From Pedobacter sp. Leaf176 (GTDB lineage Bacteria > Bacteroidota > Bacteroidia > Sphingobacteriales > Sphingobacteriaceae): 64,000 nt of DNA. The DNA is taken from assembly GCF_001424305.1 (NCBI RefSeq), contig NZ_LMPD01000006.1, forward strand, positions 130,490-194,489. Direction: 5' to 3'. Positions 46,364 to 54,487 of the stretch are shown here, piece by piece. The position numbers and the translations under genes were made by a program. The notes under the pieces were generated by a model. The model saw only the letters and a list, made by a program, of their open reading frames with translations. It was not told where the DNA came from and did not search any database. Position 1 is the stretch's first letter. Each line of letters begins with the position of its first letter.

Positions 46364-46765
46364 TCATCCAAATTGAAGGGCAATATTTGTAAGTGCAGAA
46401 ATGGTTATGGGTTTCACTATGAAATCTACAATTTCCGGATACATCCGCGATTTTTTATAATCATCTTCGTCTATGGTGGAACTTACCATATAAAAAATTA
46501 TGTTTTTGCTTATGGATGCTTTCAATTTAACATAAGCATCCATGAACTGCCATCCATCTAAAACAGGCATGTTTATATCAAGTAAAACCACGTCAGGTAA
46601 ATTTTCAGATTGTTGAAGATTTTCTAGAAAAAAATCTAAGGCCAACCTTCCATTAGAAAAAAACAATGTTTTTTCCGCAATATCATTTGTTTGTATAATC
46701 CAATCTACTGAATAAGAATAAATGTCGTCATCATCTATTACGCAAGCAGTTTTTATTTTTCCCAT
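46364..46765 (-). CDS. Single-domain response regulator (receiver only)
   Basis: A 133-residue CheY-like receiver. The acidic pocket lies at Asp11-Asp14 (VIDDDDIYS). The phospho-acceptor is Asp63 in VVLLDINMPVLDG, the conserved Ser/Thr is in FYMVSSTID, and the Lys-Pro pair is in FIVKPI. No output domain is present, so it must signal by protein contact. It follows the ethylene-receptor-like kinase by 8 bp on the same strand and is its likely partner. Confidence 0.9.
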   Translation of the reverse strand: MGKIKTACVIDDDDIYSYSVDWIIQTNDIAEKTLFFSNGRLALDFFLENLQQSENLPDVVLLDINMPVLDGWQFMDAYVKLKASISKNIIFYMVSSTIDEDDYKKSRMYPEIVDFIVKPITISALTNIALQFG

Positions 46766-46773
46766 TATTTAAA

Positions 46774-48444
46774 TTAACTGTAATTTCCATTTCCAAAAAT
46801 GATTCTGAATGTGGAACCTTTCCCTTCTGCGCTTTCAACAGAAATTAGTCCACCTTGAGATTCAACTTGAGTTTTCACCAGGAATAATCCTACGCCATGT
46901 GCATTTTTATGATTATGAAATGTTTTGTAAAGTCCAAAAATCTTCTGTCCGTGCAGTTCAAGGTTAATTCCAAGGCCATTATCTTTAAATTCGAGTACGG
47001 TTTGTCCATTCCCATTTTTGTACGTTTTCAGACTTACAAGTAAATTTTCATCATCTCTCTTATATTTTATTGCGTTAGATAACAAATTCATTAAAATACT
47101 CTCCATATACAACTTCGGAAACAAAATTGTTTTTTCGCCAAAGTCTTTTTCTATGGATACAGAGCTGCTCATGATTTCCGGCTGCATTATCGCCACCACA
47201 TCATTCATCATATCGGCTAAGGAAAGTACTTCTGCATGGACTTTGCTTTCCCTGATTTTAATCGCGTCGTTAAGATCATCAAGCGTTTTGTTGAGTCCCC
47301 CGGATACAATGTTTAATTTTTCCACGCGCTCCGCATTATGACTATTTAATGTGGTCGTATCCAACATACTTATCAAAAGTGAAAGGTTGCTGGCATGGTT
47401 GCGGATGTTGTGTGAAAGTATATGCGTAAAACCCTTTAATTGCTTATTATTCTGGTTAACCATTTCCATTGATTTATACAATGAAATCTCATTTGCCTTA
47501 TATTTATCAATATCCATTAAAACACCTCTTAATTTGGTAATATTCCCGTCTTCATCGTAAAAGGCCTCGCCATATGTTCTTACCCAAACGATTGCACCTT
47601 TGGCCGTTTGTATCTGTAGTTCAAAATCATATCCAGTTCCATTTTCGATACATTCTTTTATAGCTGTTACAATCTTATTCCTGGATGTTGGCATAACATA
47701 ATCGGATGCATTTTCAAATGTAATCTTATGATTATATGGAAGTTCATGTATATCGTAAATCACCTTTGACCAGTACACTTTCCTGGAATTAATATCAATT
47801 TCCCAACCGCCTACTTTCCCTAACCGGCCAGCTTCAGATAGGAGAAATTCACTCGCAGCCAACTTTTCTTCAGCCTGCTTCCGGGCTTCAATCTCATATT
47901 CCAGTTCTTTTACAGAGCGGAGGCTGAGTATCGATGGTATAATTTTGTAAAGTGCAAATACAGTTATAGCAGAAACAATTGCGGTCGCAAAACGTAGTAC
48001 CGCACTTAACCGATATGCCGGCCACCAAAAAATAACCGCATCAATTAAATGTGTGAGTCCACATAACACGATGAATCCTACAAACAGCCAAATCAACCTG
48101 GGAAAAGGAAGATCTGGTCGCTTGCGTAACATTACAATCAATATAAATGGAATAACGAAATAAGATGCCCATATTACAACATCGGATACAATATAAAGCC
48201 AGCCATGAAAATCAGACCAGTTTCCACATTGCCAGCGCGGCGGCCAGTTTGTAGTGTCCAAAATCCCACCTGAGAAATTTTTGATTTGCTGCCATAAACT
48301 GCCTGTTTGTACTTCGTGGATACCTGTATTTTTGCAATCTGTGCCACAGGTGGTTGTTGTGTTAAAATGTGGAGATTTTATTGCGGTAGCAATGGTATTG
48401 TGGTAATAATCCCTCATTGGAGAAAAATATTTTAGAGTGCTCAA
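46774..48444 (-). CDS. Hybrid-type sensor histidine kinase with ethylene-receptor (ETR1-like) membrane domain and PAS domain
   Basis: A 556-residue kinase. Residues ~78-170 form a three-helix membrane domain: SDFHGWLYIVSDVVIWASYF, then LIWLFVGFIVLCGLTHLID, then RFATAIVSAITVFALYKIIP. It aligns with plant ETR1 and keeps all five residues of the copper/ethylene site: Asp88, Tyr95, Ile125, Cys128 and His132 (ETR1 Asp25, Tyr32, Ile62, Cys65, His69). A PAS domain follows (~200-315). The H box is THILSHNIRNHASN, the N box MNLLSNAIKYKRD, and the G boxes FKDNGLGI and GVGLFLVKT. It is not fused to a receiver. The receiver gene is 8 bp downstream. The ~75-residue N-terminal extension is poorly conserved, so a later start is possible. 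Confidence 0.88.
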   Translation of the reverse strand: MSTLKYFSPMRDYYHNTIATAIKSPHFNTTTTCGTDCKNTGIHEVQTGSLWQQIKNFSGGILDTTNWPPRWQCGNWSDFHGWLYIVSDVVIWASYFVIPFILIVMLRKRPDLPFPRLIWLFVGFIVLCGLTHLIDAVIFWWPAYRLSAVLRFATAIVSAITVFALYKIIPSILSLRSVKELEYEIEARKQAEEKLAASEFLLSEAGRLGKVGGWEIDINSRKVYWSKVIYDIHELPYNHKITFENASDYVMPTSRNKIVTAIKECIENGTGYDFELQIQTAKGAIVWVRTYGEAFYDEDGNITKLRGVLMDIDKYKANEISLYKSMEMVNQNNKQLKGFTHILSHNIRNHASNLSLLISMLDTTTLNSHNAERVEKLNIVSGGLNKTLDDLNDAIKIRESKVHAEVLSLADMMNDVVAIMQPEIMSSSVSIEKDFGEKTILFPKLYMESILMNLLSNAIKYKRDDENLLVSLKTYKNGNGQTVLEFKDNGLGINLELHGQKIFGLYKTFHNHKNAHGVGLFLVKTQVESQGGLISVESAEGKGSTFRIIFGNGNYS

Positions 48445-48713
48445 ATGTGCATTTTTATATTTAAATAGTCAATCGTCTACAATAAATTATTTCGTATGAT
48501 TATGTATACTCATTTTTATAAATCCCGAAAACTATAGCCTTTAATTTTGAAAAACACAGGTTCTAAACTCGAATGATGTTAAATTTGTAGTAAAATATTT
48601 TCATAAAAAACTGTAATCCTGATGATTATGTTCTTTTTTTTAGCTGTAAAACCAGAAATCTAAAACCAAATGACTGAAGAGTTGTTAAGATTACAGATAA
48701 CAATAAAAAAACT

Positions 48714-48938
48714 ATGAAAAAAATAATCTTAAGTCTTGCTTTCGCTGGCACATTAATGGTTGCCACCTCAGCATGCAATTCGTCTAAAAACATGGCTGGC
48801 TCATCAGACAGCACTATGACGGATTCTACATCAACAACGACAGCTCCGATGGATACGACTAAAACAACTACAACTCCTCCGGATACTACAAAAACAACAA
48901 TGCCACCTGATACGGCAAAGAAAATGCCTCCAATGTAG
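48714..48938 (+). CDS. Small Thr/Pro-rich lipoprotein
   Basis: A 74-residue protein. MKKIILSLAFAGTLMVATSA is a signal peptide followed by the lipobox cysteine (SACNSS). The mature part is low-complexity and built from TTTxPPDTTKTT-like units with a C-terminal MPPDTAKKMPPM. Such short lipoproteins are common in Bacteroidota and have no assigned role. A strong terminator follows 24 bp later, which supports expression of this gene rather than the longer overlapping frame on the minus strand. Confidence 0.75.
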   Translation: MKKIILSLAFAGTLMVATSACNSSKNMAGSSDSTMTDSTSTTTAPMDTTKTTTTPPDTTKTTMPPDTAKKMPPM

Positions 48939-48962
48939 AAAATTGAAAGACGTTTTAAATGC

Positions 48963-49002
48963 AATGCCCCCGGCTTTATTCGAAATCCGGGGGCATTTTT
49001 TT
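48963..49002 (+). terminator. Strong terminator after the small lipoprotein
   Basis: AATGCCCCCGG and CCGGGGGCATT form an 11-bp GC-rich stem around a 13-base loop, followed by a run of T. Confidence 0.88.
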
Positions 49003-49077
49003 GTTTTAAAATTTCATTCTCTATTTTAAATATTTGCACTTATTTGTACTTTCAGACAATTAAACCAAATAGTTAAA

Positions 49078-50307
49078 ATGGATCCCCAATCAAAAGCAAA
49101 CAAACGCAACATTATTTTCCTGGTTATCGTAGCCGCATTAGGCTATTTTGTAGATATTTACGATTTGGTCTTATTCTCCGTTGTGAGGGTTCAAAGCTTG
49201 ACTGAAATTGGTGTTTCAGCCGAAAATATGCGTAGCGATGGCTTCCTAATCATAAATTCTCAAATGTTTGGGTTATTGTTGGGTGGAATTATATGGGGAA
49301 TTTTGGGCGATAAGCTTGGAAGGATTAAAGTCCTCTTTGGTTCGATACTATTATATTCTTTAGCTAATATTGCAAACGGCTTTGTTACATCAGTTCATAG
49401 TTATGCGATAATCAGGTTTATTGCAGGTATTGGACTTGCCGGCGAATTGGGTGCTGGTATAACCCTTGTTGCGGAAACGATGGATAAAGAAAAACGTGGC
49501 TATGGAACCATGATTGTCGGTGCAATTGGCTTGTTGGGCGCTGCAGTTGCCGCAACAGTTGCGTCAAAGTACTCCTGGCAAACATCCTATTTTGTTGGGG
49601 GCGGAATGGGCTTGGTTTTGCTACTGCTCAGGGTTGGCACCTTCGAATCGGGTATGTTTAAGCATGCAGCACAAACAGAAGTTGCAAAAGGCAATATTTT
49701 CATGCTTTTTAATAACAGAAAACGCTTTTTAAAATATCTGTATTGCATCTTAATCGGCATACCACTTTGGTTTGTTGTGGGCATTCTGGTCACCTTAGCA
49801 CCTGAATTTGGTAAGGCATTGGGTGCTACAGAACCTTTAAAAGCCGGAACAGGCATTATGTTTACCTATTTCGGGATTGCCATAGGGGATGTGGTGACAG
49901 GCCTTTTGGCCCAGTTTCTGAAGTCAAGAAGGAAAACCGTATTTATTTTCCATTTGCTATCTGTAATTAGTGTTGTTGTTTATTTGACCAGTTACGGACT
50001 AAACAGTGATTTATTTATATGGATTTGTTTGTTTATGGGATTCTCTGTTGGCTATTGGGCAACATTTGTTACTATCGCATCAGAACAATTTGGCACCAAC
50101 ATCCGCGCTACAGTAACAACGACAGCACCAAATTTTGTTCGTGGTGCTTTGATTCCAATTACATTTATATTCGAATTTTTTGCCCAAAAATATGGCTTAA
50201 TTCCTGCCGGATATATTGTAATGGGCTTATTAACCGTGATTGCAGTTTTCGGCTTAAGCCAATTGAAAGAAAGCTTCAATAAAGATTTGGATTATCTGGA
50301 AGAATAA
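49078..50307 (+). CDS. MFS transporter, metabolite:H+ symporter type
   Basis: A 409-residue protein with 12 predicted helices. FLVIVAALGYFVDIYDLVLF in helix 1 and GDKLGRIKVLFGSILLYSLA in loop 2-3 are MFS landmarks; the latter is the G-D-x-x-G-R motif. GELGAGITLVAETM in helix 4-5 and RKTVFIFHLLS in the 8-9 loop also fit. YDLVLFS is typical of the sialic acid/aromatic acid/shikimate group. Substrate unknown. It follows the lipoprotein terminator, so it has its own promoter. hemF lies 107 bp downstream. Confidence 0.85.
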   Translation: MDPQSKANKRNIIFLVIVAALGYFVDIYDLVLFSVVRVQSLTEIGVSAENMRSDGFLIINSQMFGLLLGGIIWGILGDKLGRIKVLFGSILLYSLANIANGFVTSVHSYAIIRFIAGIGLAGELGAGITLVAETMDKEKRGYGTMIVGAIGLLGAAVAATVASKYSWQTSYFVGGGMGLVLLLLRVGTFESGMFKHAAQTEVAKGNIFMLFNNRKRFLKYLYCILIGIPLWFVVGILVTLAPEFGKALGATEPLKAGTGIMFTYFGIAIGDVVTGLLAQFLKSRRKTVFIFHLLSVISVVVYLTSYGLNSDLFIWICLFMGFSVGYWATFVTIASEQFGTNIRATVTTTAPNFVRGALIPITFIFEFFAQKYGLIPAGYIVMGLLTVIAVFGLSQLKESFNKDLDYLEE

Positions 50308-50384
50308 ATCAATTTCAAGGTTTTCCCCAGTGTCAATAAAATGTACTATCTAAACATAAATCATTATAGCTGTTTTAATAGCCT

Positions 50385-50392
50385 TAAATTTG
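50385..50392 (+). promoter_or_regulatory. Candidate -7 element for hemF
   Basis: TAAATTTG matches TAnnTTTG and is 22 bp before ATG 50415. A clear -33 TTTG is lacking. Confidence 0.35.
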
Positions 50393-50414
50393 CTATGGAT
50401 TAAATCACACCGCC

Positions 50415-51308
50415 ATGTTTAGAGAAGAAGTAGCCGAGCGTTATAGGCAAATACAGGATGAAATTTGCAAAGGATTAGAAATTGCTGACGGCAAAGGAAC
50501 ATTTGAAGAAGAACTTTGGGAGCGACATGGCGGGGGAGGCGGCCGTACCCGGATTATGCAAAAGGGAGCAATAATTGAAAAAGGTGGCGTAAACTTTTCA
50601 GCAGTACACGGGAAATTACCTGAAGCGGTAAAAAAAGCATTCAACGTTACCGAAGATGATTTTTTTGCAACCGGCGTTTCTATCGTTATACATCCGAATC
50701 ACCCGCTGGTTCCCATCATTCACATGAACATTCGTTATTTTGAATTAAATGATGAAACACGCTGGTTTGGCGGCGGAATTGATTTAACACCTCACTATGT
50801 TTTTGAGAACGACGCCCGTTTTTTTCATCATAAATTGAAACAAGCTTGTGATGATTTCAATATGGATTTTTATCCGAAATTTAAAGCCCAGGCAGATGAT
50901 TATTTTTACATCAAACATCGTGAGGAAACACGTGGTATCGGAGGTATTTTCTACGATAGGTTGAAACCTGAAAATACAAGCTTGACATGGGAAGAAATTC
51001 TGGATTTTTCGGCCAATGTCGGTGAAACCTTTCTCCCCATTTATACCGAGTTAATCGATAGAAACCGTGATAAAGATTTTAACGACATTCAAAAAGAATG
51101 GCAATACCAGCGACGCAGCCGTTATGTAGAGTTTAACCTGGTTTACGATTCGGGAACAAAATTTGGTTTGGAGACCAATGGCAGAATTGAATCGATTTTG
51201 ATGAGCTTGCCTCCACAGGCAAATTGGGGATATAATGTTCAGCCTGAAGCCGCTTCTGAAGAATTTAAAACACAGCAATTTCTTAAAAAAGGCATCAACT
51301 GGATTTAA
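50415..51308 (+). CDS. hemF: Oxygen-dependent coproporphyrinogen III oxidase
   Basis: A 297-residue protein with the HemF fold throughout. Conserved stretches include GGGGGRTRIMQKGAIIEKGGVN (in parts), FFATGVSIVIHPNHPLVPIIHMNIRYFE, RWFGGGIDLTPHY, DFNMDFYPKFKAQADDYFYIKHR, GIGGIFYDRL and RRSRYVEFNLVYDSGTKFGL. It makes protoporphyrinogen IX with O2 and so marks an aerobic haem pathway. It converges on the endonuclease V gene, and the stop codons overlap by 4 bp. Confidence 0.95.
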   Translation: MFREEVAERYRQIQDEICKGLEIADGKGTFEEELWERHGGGGGRTRIMQKGAIIEKGGVNFSAVHGKLPEAVKKAFNVTEDDFFATGVSIVIHPNHPLVPIIHMNIRYFELNDETRWFGGGIDLTPHYVFENDARFFHHKLKQACDDFNMDFYPKFKAQADDYFYIKHREETRGIGGIFYDRLKPENTSLTWEEILDFSANVGETFLPIYTELIDRNRDKDFNDIQKEWQYQRRSRYVEFNLVYDSGTKFGLETNGRIESILMSLPPQANWGYNVQPEAASEEFKTQQFLKKGINWI

Positions 51309-52003
51309 AACAGGCTTAGGGGTTGATTGACTGCGTGATAACCTGACTTTAATTTTCCTATTCTAAAATCATTAACCAGATTATGAATTAAGCGGGTAGG
51401 CTCCGGAATTCTATAATTCCCCACACATTTTTTCATGATGGATAAACTTTGATCCTGGGTAATTAAATGACCTGCAGAAATATAAACAGGAGCACAGTTC
51501 ACCTTGGTTCTTAAGGCGTAACCTAAAGTTTCGGCACCATTGGTAATCATTGATGTACTGTATTTCAAATTTCCAGGAACATGGTTTTCTCCATATAAAA
51601 TACGTTTTGCACATCCGATGGTAGGCTGATTAGCCAGTATACCAAAATGAGATGCAACGCCCATACGGCGAGGATGTAGAATGCCATTTCCATCCAAAAT
51701 CAGAACGTCGGGTTTACTCGGAATTAAGTTCCATACTTTTAGCAGCGCCGGCACCTCTTTAAATCCTAAAAAGCCGGCTTTATACGGAAATGAGGTTTCA
51801 AAAGTTTCTAATGCATAAGCTTTTAAGGCCATTTGCGGGTAAGTGAGCAGCACAATTCCGGCATACATTGTTGTACTATCTTTGTTGAATGAGATATCTG
51901 CGCCAGCGATGGTTTCGATTTGTTTTAACGGTGAAAACTTTAACTGTTTCGCAAGTTCAATTTGTAAGTTGGTAGCGTCCTCAAAAGAAAGTGTATCATA
52001 CAT
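51305..52003 (-). CDS. nfi: Endonuclease V
   Basis: A 232-residue nuclease. The N-terminal AGADISFN carries the catalytic Asp36, and DVLILDGNGILHPRRMGVASHFG carries Asp104 plus the conserved HPRR loop. PTIGCAKRILYG and TKVNCAPVYISAGHLIT (read as RTKVNCAPVYIS) complete the pattern. It nicks DNA near deaminated bases such as inosine. The gene stands alone and overlaps the end of convergent hemF by 4 bp. Confidence 0.93.
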   Translation of the reverse strand: MYDTLSFEDATNLQIELAKQLKFSPLKQIETIAGADISFNKDSTTMYAGIVLLTYPQMALKAYALETFETSFPYKAGFLGFKEVPALLKVWNLIPSKPDVLILDGNGILHPRRMGVASHFGILANQPTIGCAKRILYGENHVPGNLKYSTSMITNGAETLGYALRTKVNCAPVYISAGHLITQDQSLSIMKKCVGNYRIPEPTRLIHNLVNDFRIGKLKSGYHAVNQPLSLF

Positions 52004-52139
52004 ATAATGATTAGCTAATATTGAATGAAATTAAATGGTGCCAACACGTCGTCCATTAAGAACCGTAAAATAACTCAAATGTAATATGTCTTATAATTAA
52101 TATTATGTTAAGTTGAATTTTATTATCTCCTATTTAAAT

Positions 52140-53285
52140 CTAGAGTTCCTGTAATTTTCTTTTTAGATCCTGAACTTTACCCGGTTCGTTTTTGCGGTCA
52201 TATATTTCGATAAGCAATTGAACGGTTTGCTTGTCGTTAGGATTAATTTCATTTGCACGCAATAATGCGAATTGTGCCCGGTTGATTAACGACTTATATT
52301 GATTGTTCTTTTCTGCATCAGTTTTTTTTAAGGTTTCATTTGCTGTATTAACATAGGCCAGGCCAAGCTGATAAAGTGCATCAAAATAGTTTTGATCGGT
52401 TGATAAAGCCCTGTTGTACGCTAATATTGCGGTCGCATTATTTCCACCAATTTGTTGTAAATACCCGTAGAGAAAGAATAATAATTTACTTCCTTTTTCT
52501 ACTTTTAGATTATTTTCGATAAGACCTTGAGCTTTACTATAGTTTTCTGTATCCAGCAAAAGATTTATGTAGTCATTCGTAAGTGTATGATTATAAGCAT
52601 TTAAAGCTAAACCGTCTTCCAATGTTTTGATCGCACCTGCATAATCGGATTTTGCAATGTACAGCTGCGCCATTTTTTGAAACACTGCAGGATTTCGGAT
52701 GCTATCTTCTTTTGCTCTTTTAAAATACTTCATAGACTCTTCGTATTGCTGAATATTTTGAGCACAAATTGCGGTATTCAGGGCTAAAGTAGTATCTGCA
52801 GGGAAATTGTCACTTACTTCCTTTAAATCGTCAAACGCTTCCTTAAACTCATTGTTAAAATAAGCAAGACTGCCCCGCTCCTGCTTCTTTATTAAAATGT
52901 TGTGATCCGACGCTTTAATTAACCCAGACGGATCTTCATATTTATCTAAACTTTTTGCTTTTTTTATCGCAACAACAGCCGTGTCGAAATACTTAAAAGA
53001 GGTTGTGGCATCCGCTTCTATAATTGATGCGTAAGAGGTTAGGTAGGATTTAATCGCCCAGGTTTCCGGCCAGTTTTTGGTTTTATTATCTTTTTCTGCA
53101 GATTCTATAGATTTTAAGCCCTCAGCTATTATTCCCAATTGTTTTTTTGCATCTTCTTTTCCTGCAAATGATGCCTGTAACTTACCAACTGCATTGCGTG
53201 CAATCAATATCTGGCTCTTTTGGGCATATGAATTAAGAGATAGCGTAATAAAGAAAGTTAAAAGGAGTCTTGAAATGCTTTGCAT
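52140..53285 (-). CDS. Exported TPR protein, paralogue of the next gene upstream
   Basis: A 381-residue protein from ATG 53285. The frame opens 12 codons earlier, but this start gives a clean signal peptide, MQSISRLLLTFFITLSLNSY, ending at YAQ. At least six tetratricopeptide repeats follow (for example FQKMAQLYIAKSDYAGAIKTL and DQNYFDALYQLGLAYVNTA). It shares the layout of the 53369-54457 product, including an N-terminal domain with NWPETWAIKSYLTSYASIIE versus KIMPEAWSYRALFSSAIALV. The function is unknown, and a periplasmic scaffold is likely. A terminator separates the two. Confidence 0.82.
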   Translation of the reverse strand: MQSISRLLLTFFITLSLNSYAQKSQILIARNAVGKLQASFAGKEDAKKQLGIIAEGLKSIESAEKDNKTKNWPETWAIKSYLTSYASIIEADATTSFKYFDTAVVAIKKAKSLDKYEDPSGLIKASDHNILIKKQERGSLAYFNNEFKEAFDDLKEVSDNFPADTTLALNTAICAQNIQQYEESMKYFKRAKEDSIRNPAVFQKMAQLYIAKSDYAGAIKTLEDGLALNAYNHTLTNDYINLLLDTENYSKAQGLIENNLKVEKGSKLLFFLYGYLQQIGGNNATAILAYNRALSTDQNYFDALYQLGLAYVNTANETLKKTDAEKNNQYKSLINRAQFALLRANEINPNDKQTVQLLIEIYDRKNEPGKVQDLKRKLQEL

Positions 53286-53327
53286 AATGGTCATATAATG
53301 TAATCCCGTAAAAATAAACATAAAAAA

Positions 53328-53357
53328 AAAGCCCTGAAAATTTCAGGGCTCTTTTTT
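53328..53357 (-). terminator. Terminator after the gyrA-linked TPR gene
   Basis: AGCCCTGAAA and TTTCAGGGCT form a perfect 10-bp stem around a single A, with A and T runs on both sides. It ends the gyrA-TPR transcript. Confidence 0.85.
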
Positions 53358-53368
53358 AAATCGATTAT

Positions 53369-54457
53369 TTATTGTTTAGGTAATGCGTCTAAACGTTTTT
53401 TTATCTCATCATAGTTTTTTGTGTCGTTTTTGAAAGCATAAATCGTTTTCAATGTTTCCAATGCGCCAGCATTTTTTGCATCAATATCTAAAGCTTTTTT
53501 GTAGTAAGGCAAAGCTTTATCAAGCAAACCCGTCATTTTTGTGGTTACTTCGTTAAATTCTTTAACTTTTTTAGCATCTATTTTATTGCGGTCGTTCTGA
53601 AGTTTTAATGCCTGCGAAAAATAAATATTTCCTAAAAGAACCTGGTATGTTGCGTTATTTGGTTCTTTCGTTGCTAAGGTGTTCAACATCTGTTCAGATT
53701 TCGATGCATCGCCCCTGTCAATATAAATTTGAGTTTCAGTTTTAATGAAACTTGGTTCTTCAGGAAACTTTGCTGCTGCTTCTTTGATTAGAGCTAGACC
53801 GGCAGTCGTATCTTTTTGCTGTTTTAAAGTGATGTCGATAATCTCAGCATACAGATCTTTAGATTGAGGCGAATTTAAGGAAATTACTTTCTTAAACTGC
53901 TGTACCGTATTAGGGTAATCGCCAAGGGTTCTTGCGGCAATACCGGCGTTCAGGTACATAGATGTGTCGCCAGGATTGATTGTTGTCGCTTGAACAAACT
54001 TACTGTAGGCAGTTTTAAAATCCTTTTTATTATATGCAAAAACACCGGCATTTCTAACAGCATTAGAGATATTTGTTTCTGCTAACGCAATATTGTCTTT
54101 CTCTGCGCCTTTGGTATCCAGTTTCTTTGCCTGCTCAACAGCATCCATTGCGATTTTTAAATTAGCATCTGCATTTTGTGCATTTACGGTATCAACAAGC
54201 GCAATGGCCGATGAAAATAATGCTCTGTAAGACCATGCCTCTGGCATAATTTTAGATTTTTCATCTGCAATGGCTTTGTCTGTATGAGCCAAAGCACCTG
54301 ATAATGTTTCCAGTTTCTTTGCCAATGGTACGGAAGCGCTCTGCCCTGTTATCTGGAATATTCCCCAGGCTTTTTTTGCCTCGGCTACTTCACCTTTCTG
54401 AGCAAATGCAAAGCTTGTTACACCTGCCAAAATTATACTTAGAATTACTCTTTTCAT
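53369..54457 (-). CDS. Exported TPR protein downstream of gyrA
   Basis: A 362-residue protein with a signal peptide (MKRVILSIILAGVTSFAFAQ) and several TPR units, for example GDTSMYLNAGIAARTLGDY and NATYQVLLGNIYFSQALKL. Its C-terminus ends AGALETLKTIYAFKNDTKNY, a half-repeat. It lies 30 bp after gyrA on the same strand and is followed by a terminator, so it probably shares the gyrA transcript. Its paralogue follows. Lys- and Ala-rich composition is typical of these Bacteroidota proteins. No enzymatic domain is visible. Confidence 0.85.
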   Translation of the reverse strand: MKRVILSIILAGVTSFAFAQKGEVAEAKKAWGIFQITGQSASVPLAKKLETLSGALAHTDKAIADEKSKIMPEAWSYRALFSSAIALVDTVNAQNADANLKIAMDAVEQAKKLDTKGAEKDNIALAETNISNAVRNAGVFAYNKKDFKTAYSKFVQATTINPGDTSMYLNAGIAARTLGDYPNTVQQFKKVISLNSPQSKDLYAEIIDITLKQQKDTTAGLALIKEAAAKFPEEPSFIKTETQIYIDRGDASKSEQMLNTLATKEPNNATYQVLLGNIYFSQALKLQNDRNKIDAKKVKEFNEVTTKMTGLLDKALPYYKKALDIDAKNAGALETLKTIYAFKNDTKNYDEIKKRLDALPKQ

Positions 54458-54487
54458 AAAATTTTTATTCTATTCTTATTTATTGGA

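Noticed and set aside
48626..49039. A 137-codon minus-strand frame
   Set aside because: It is the shadow of the small lipoprotein gene and of a strong terminator, and it has low-complexity Val-rich text.
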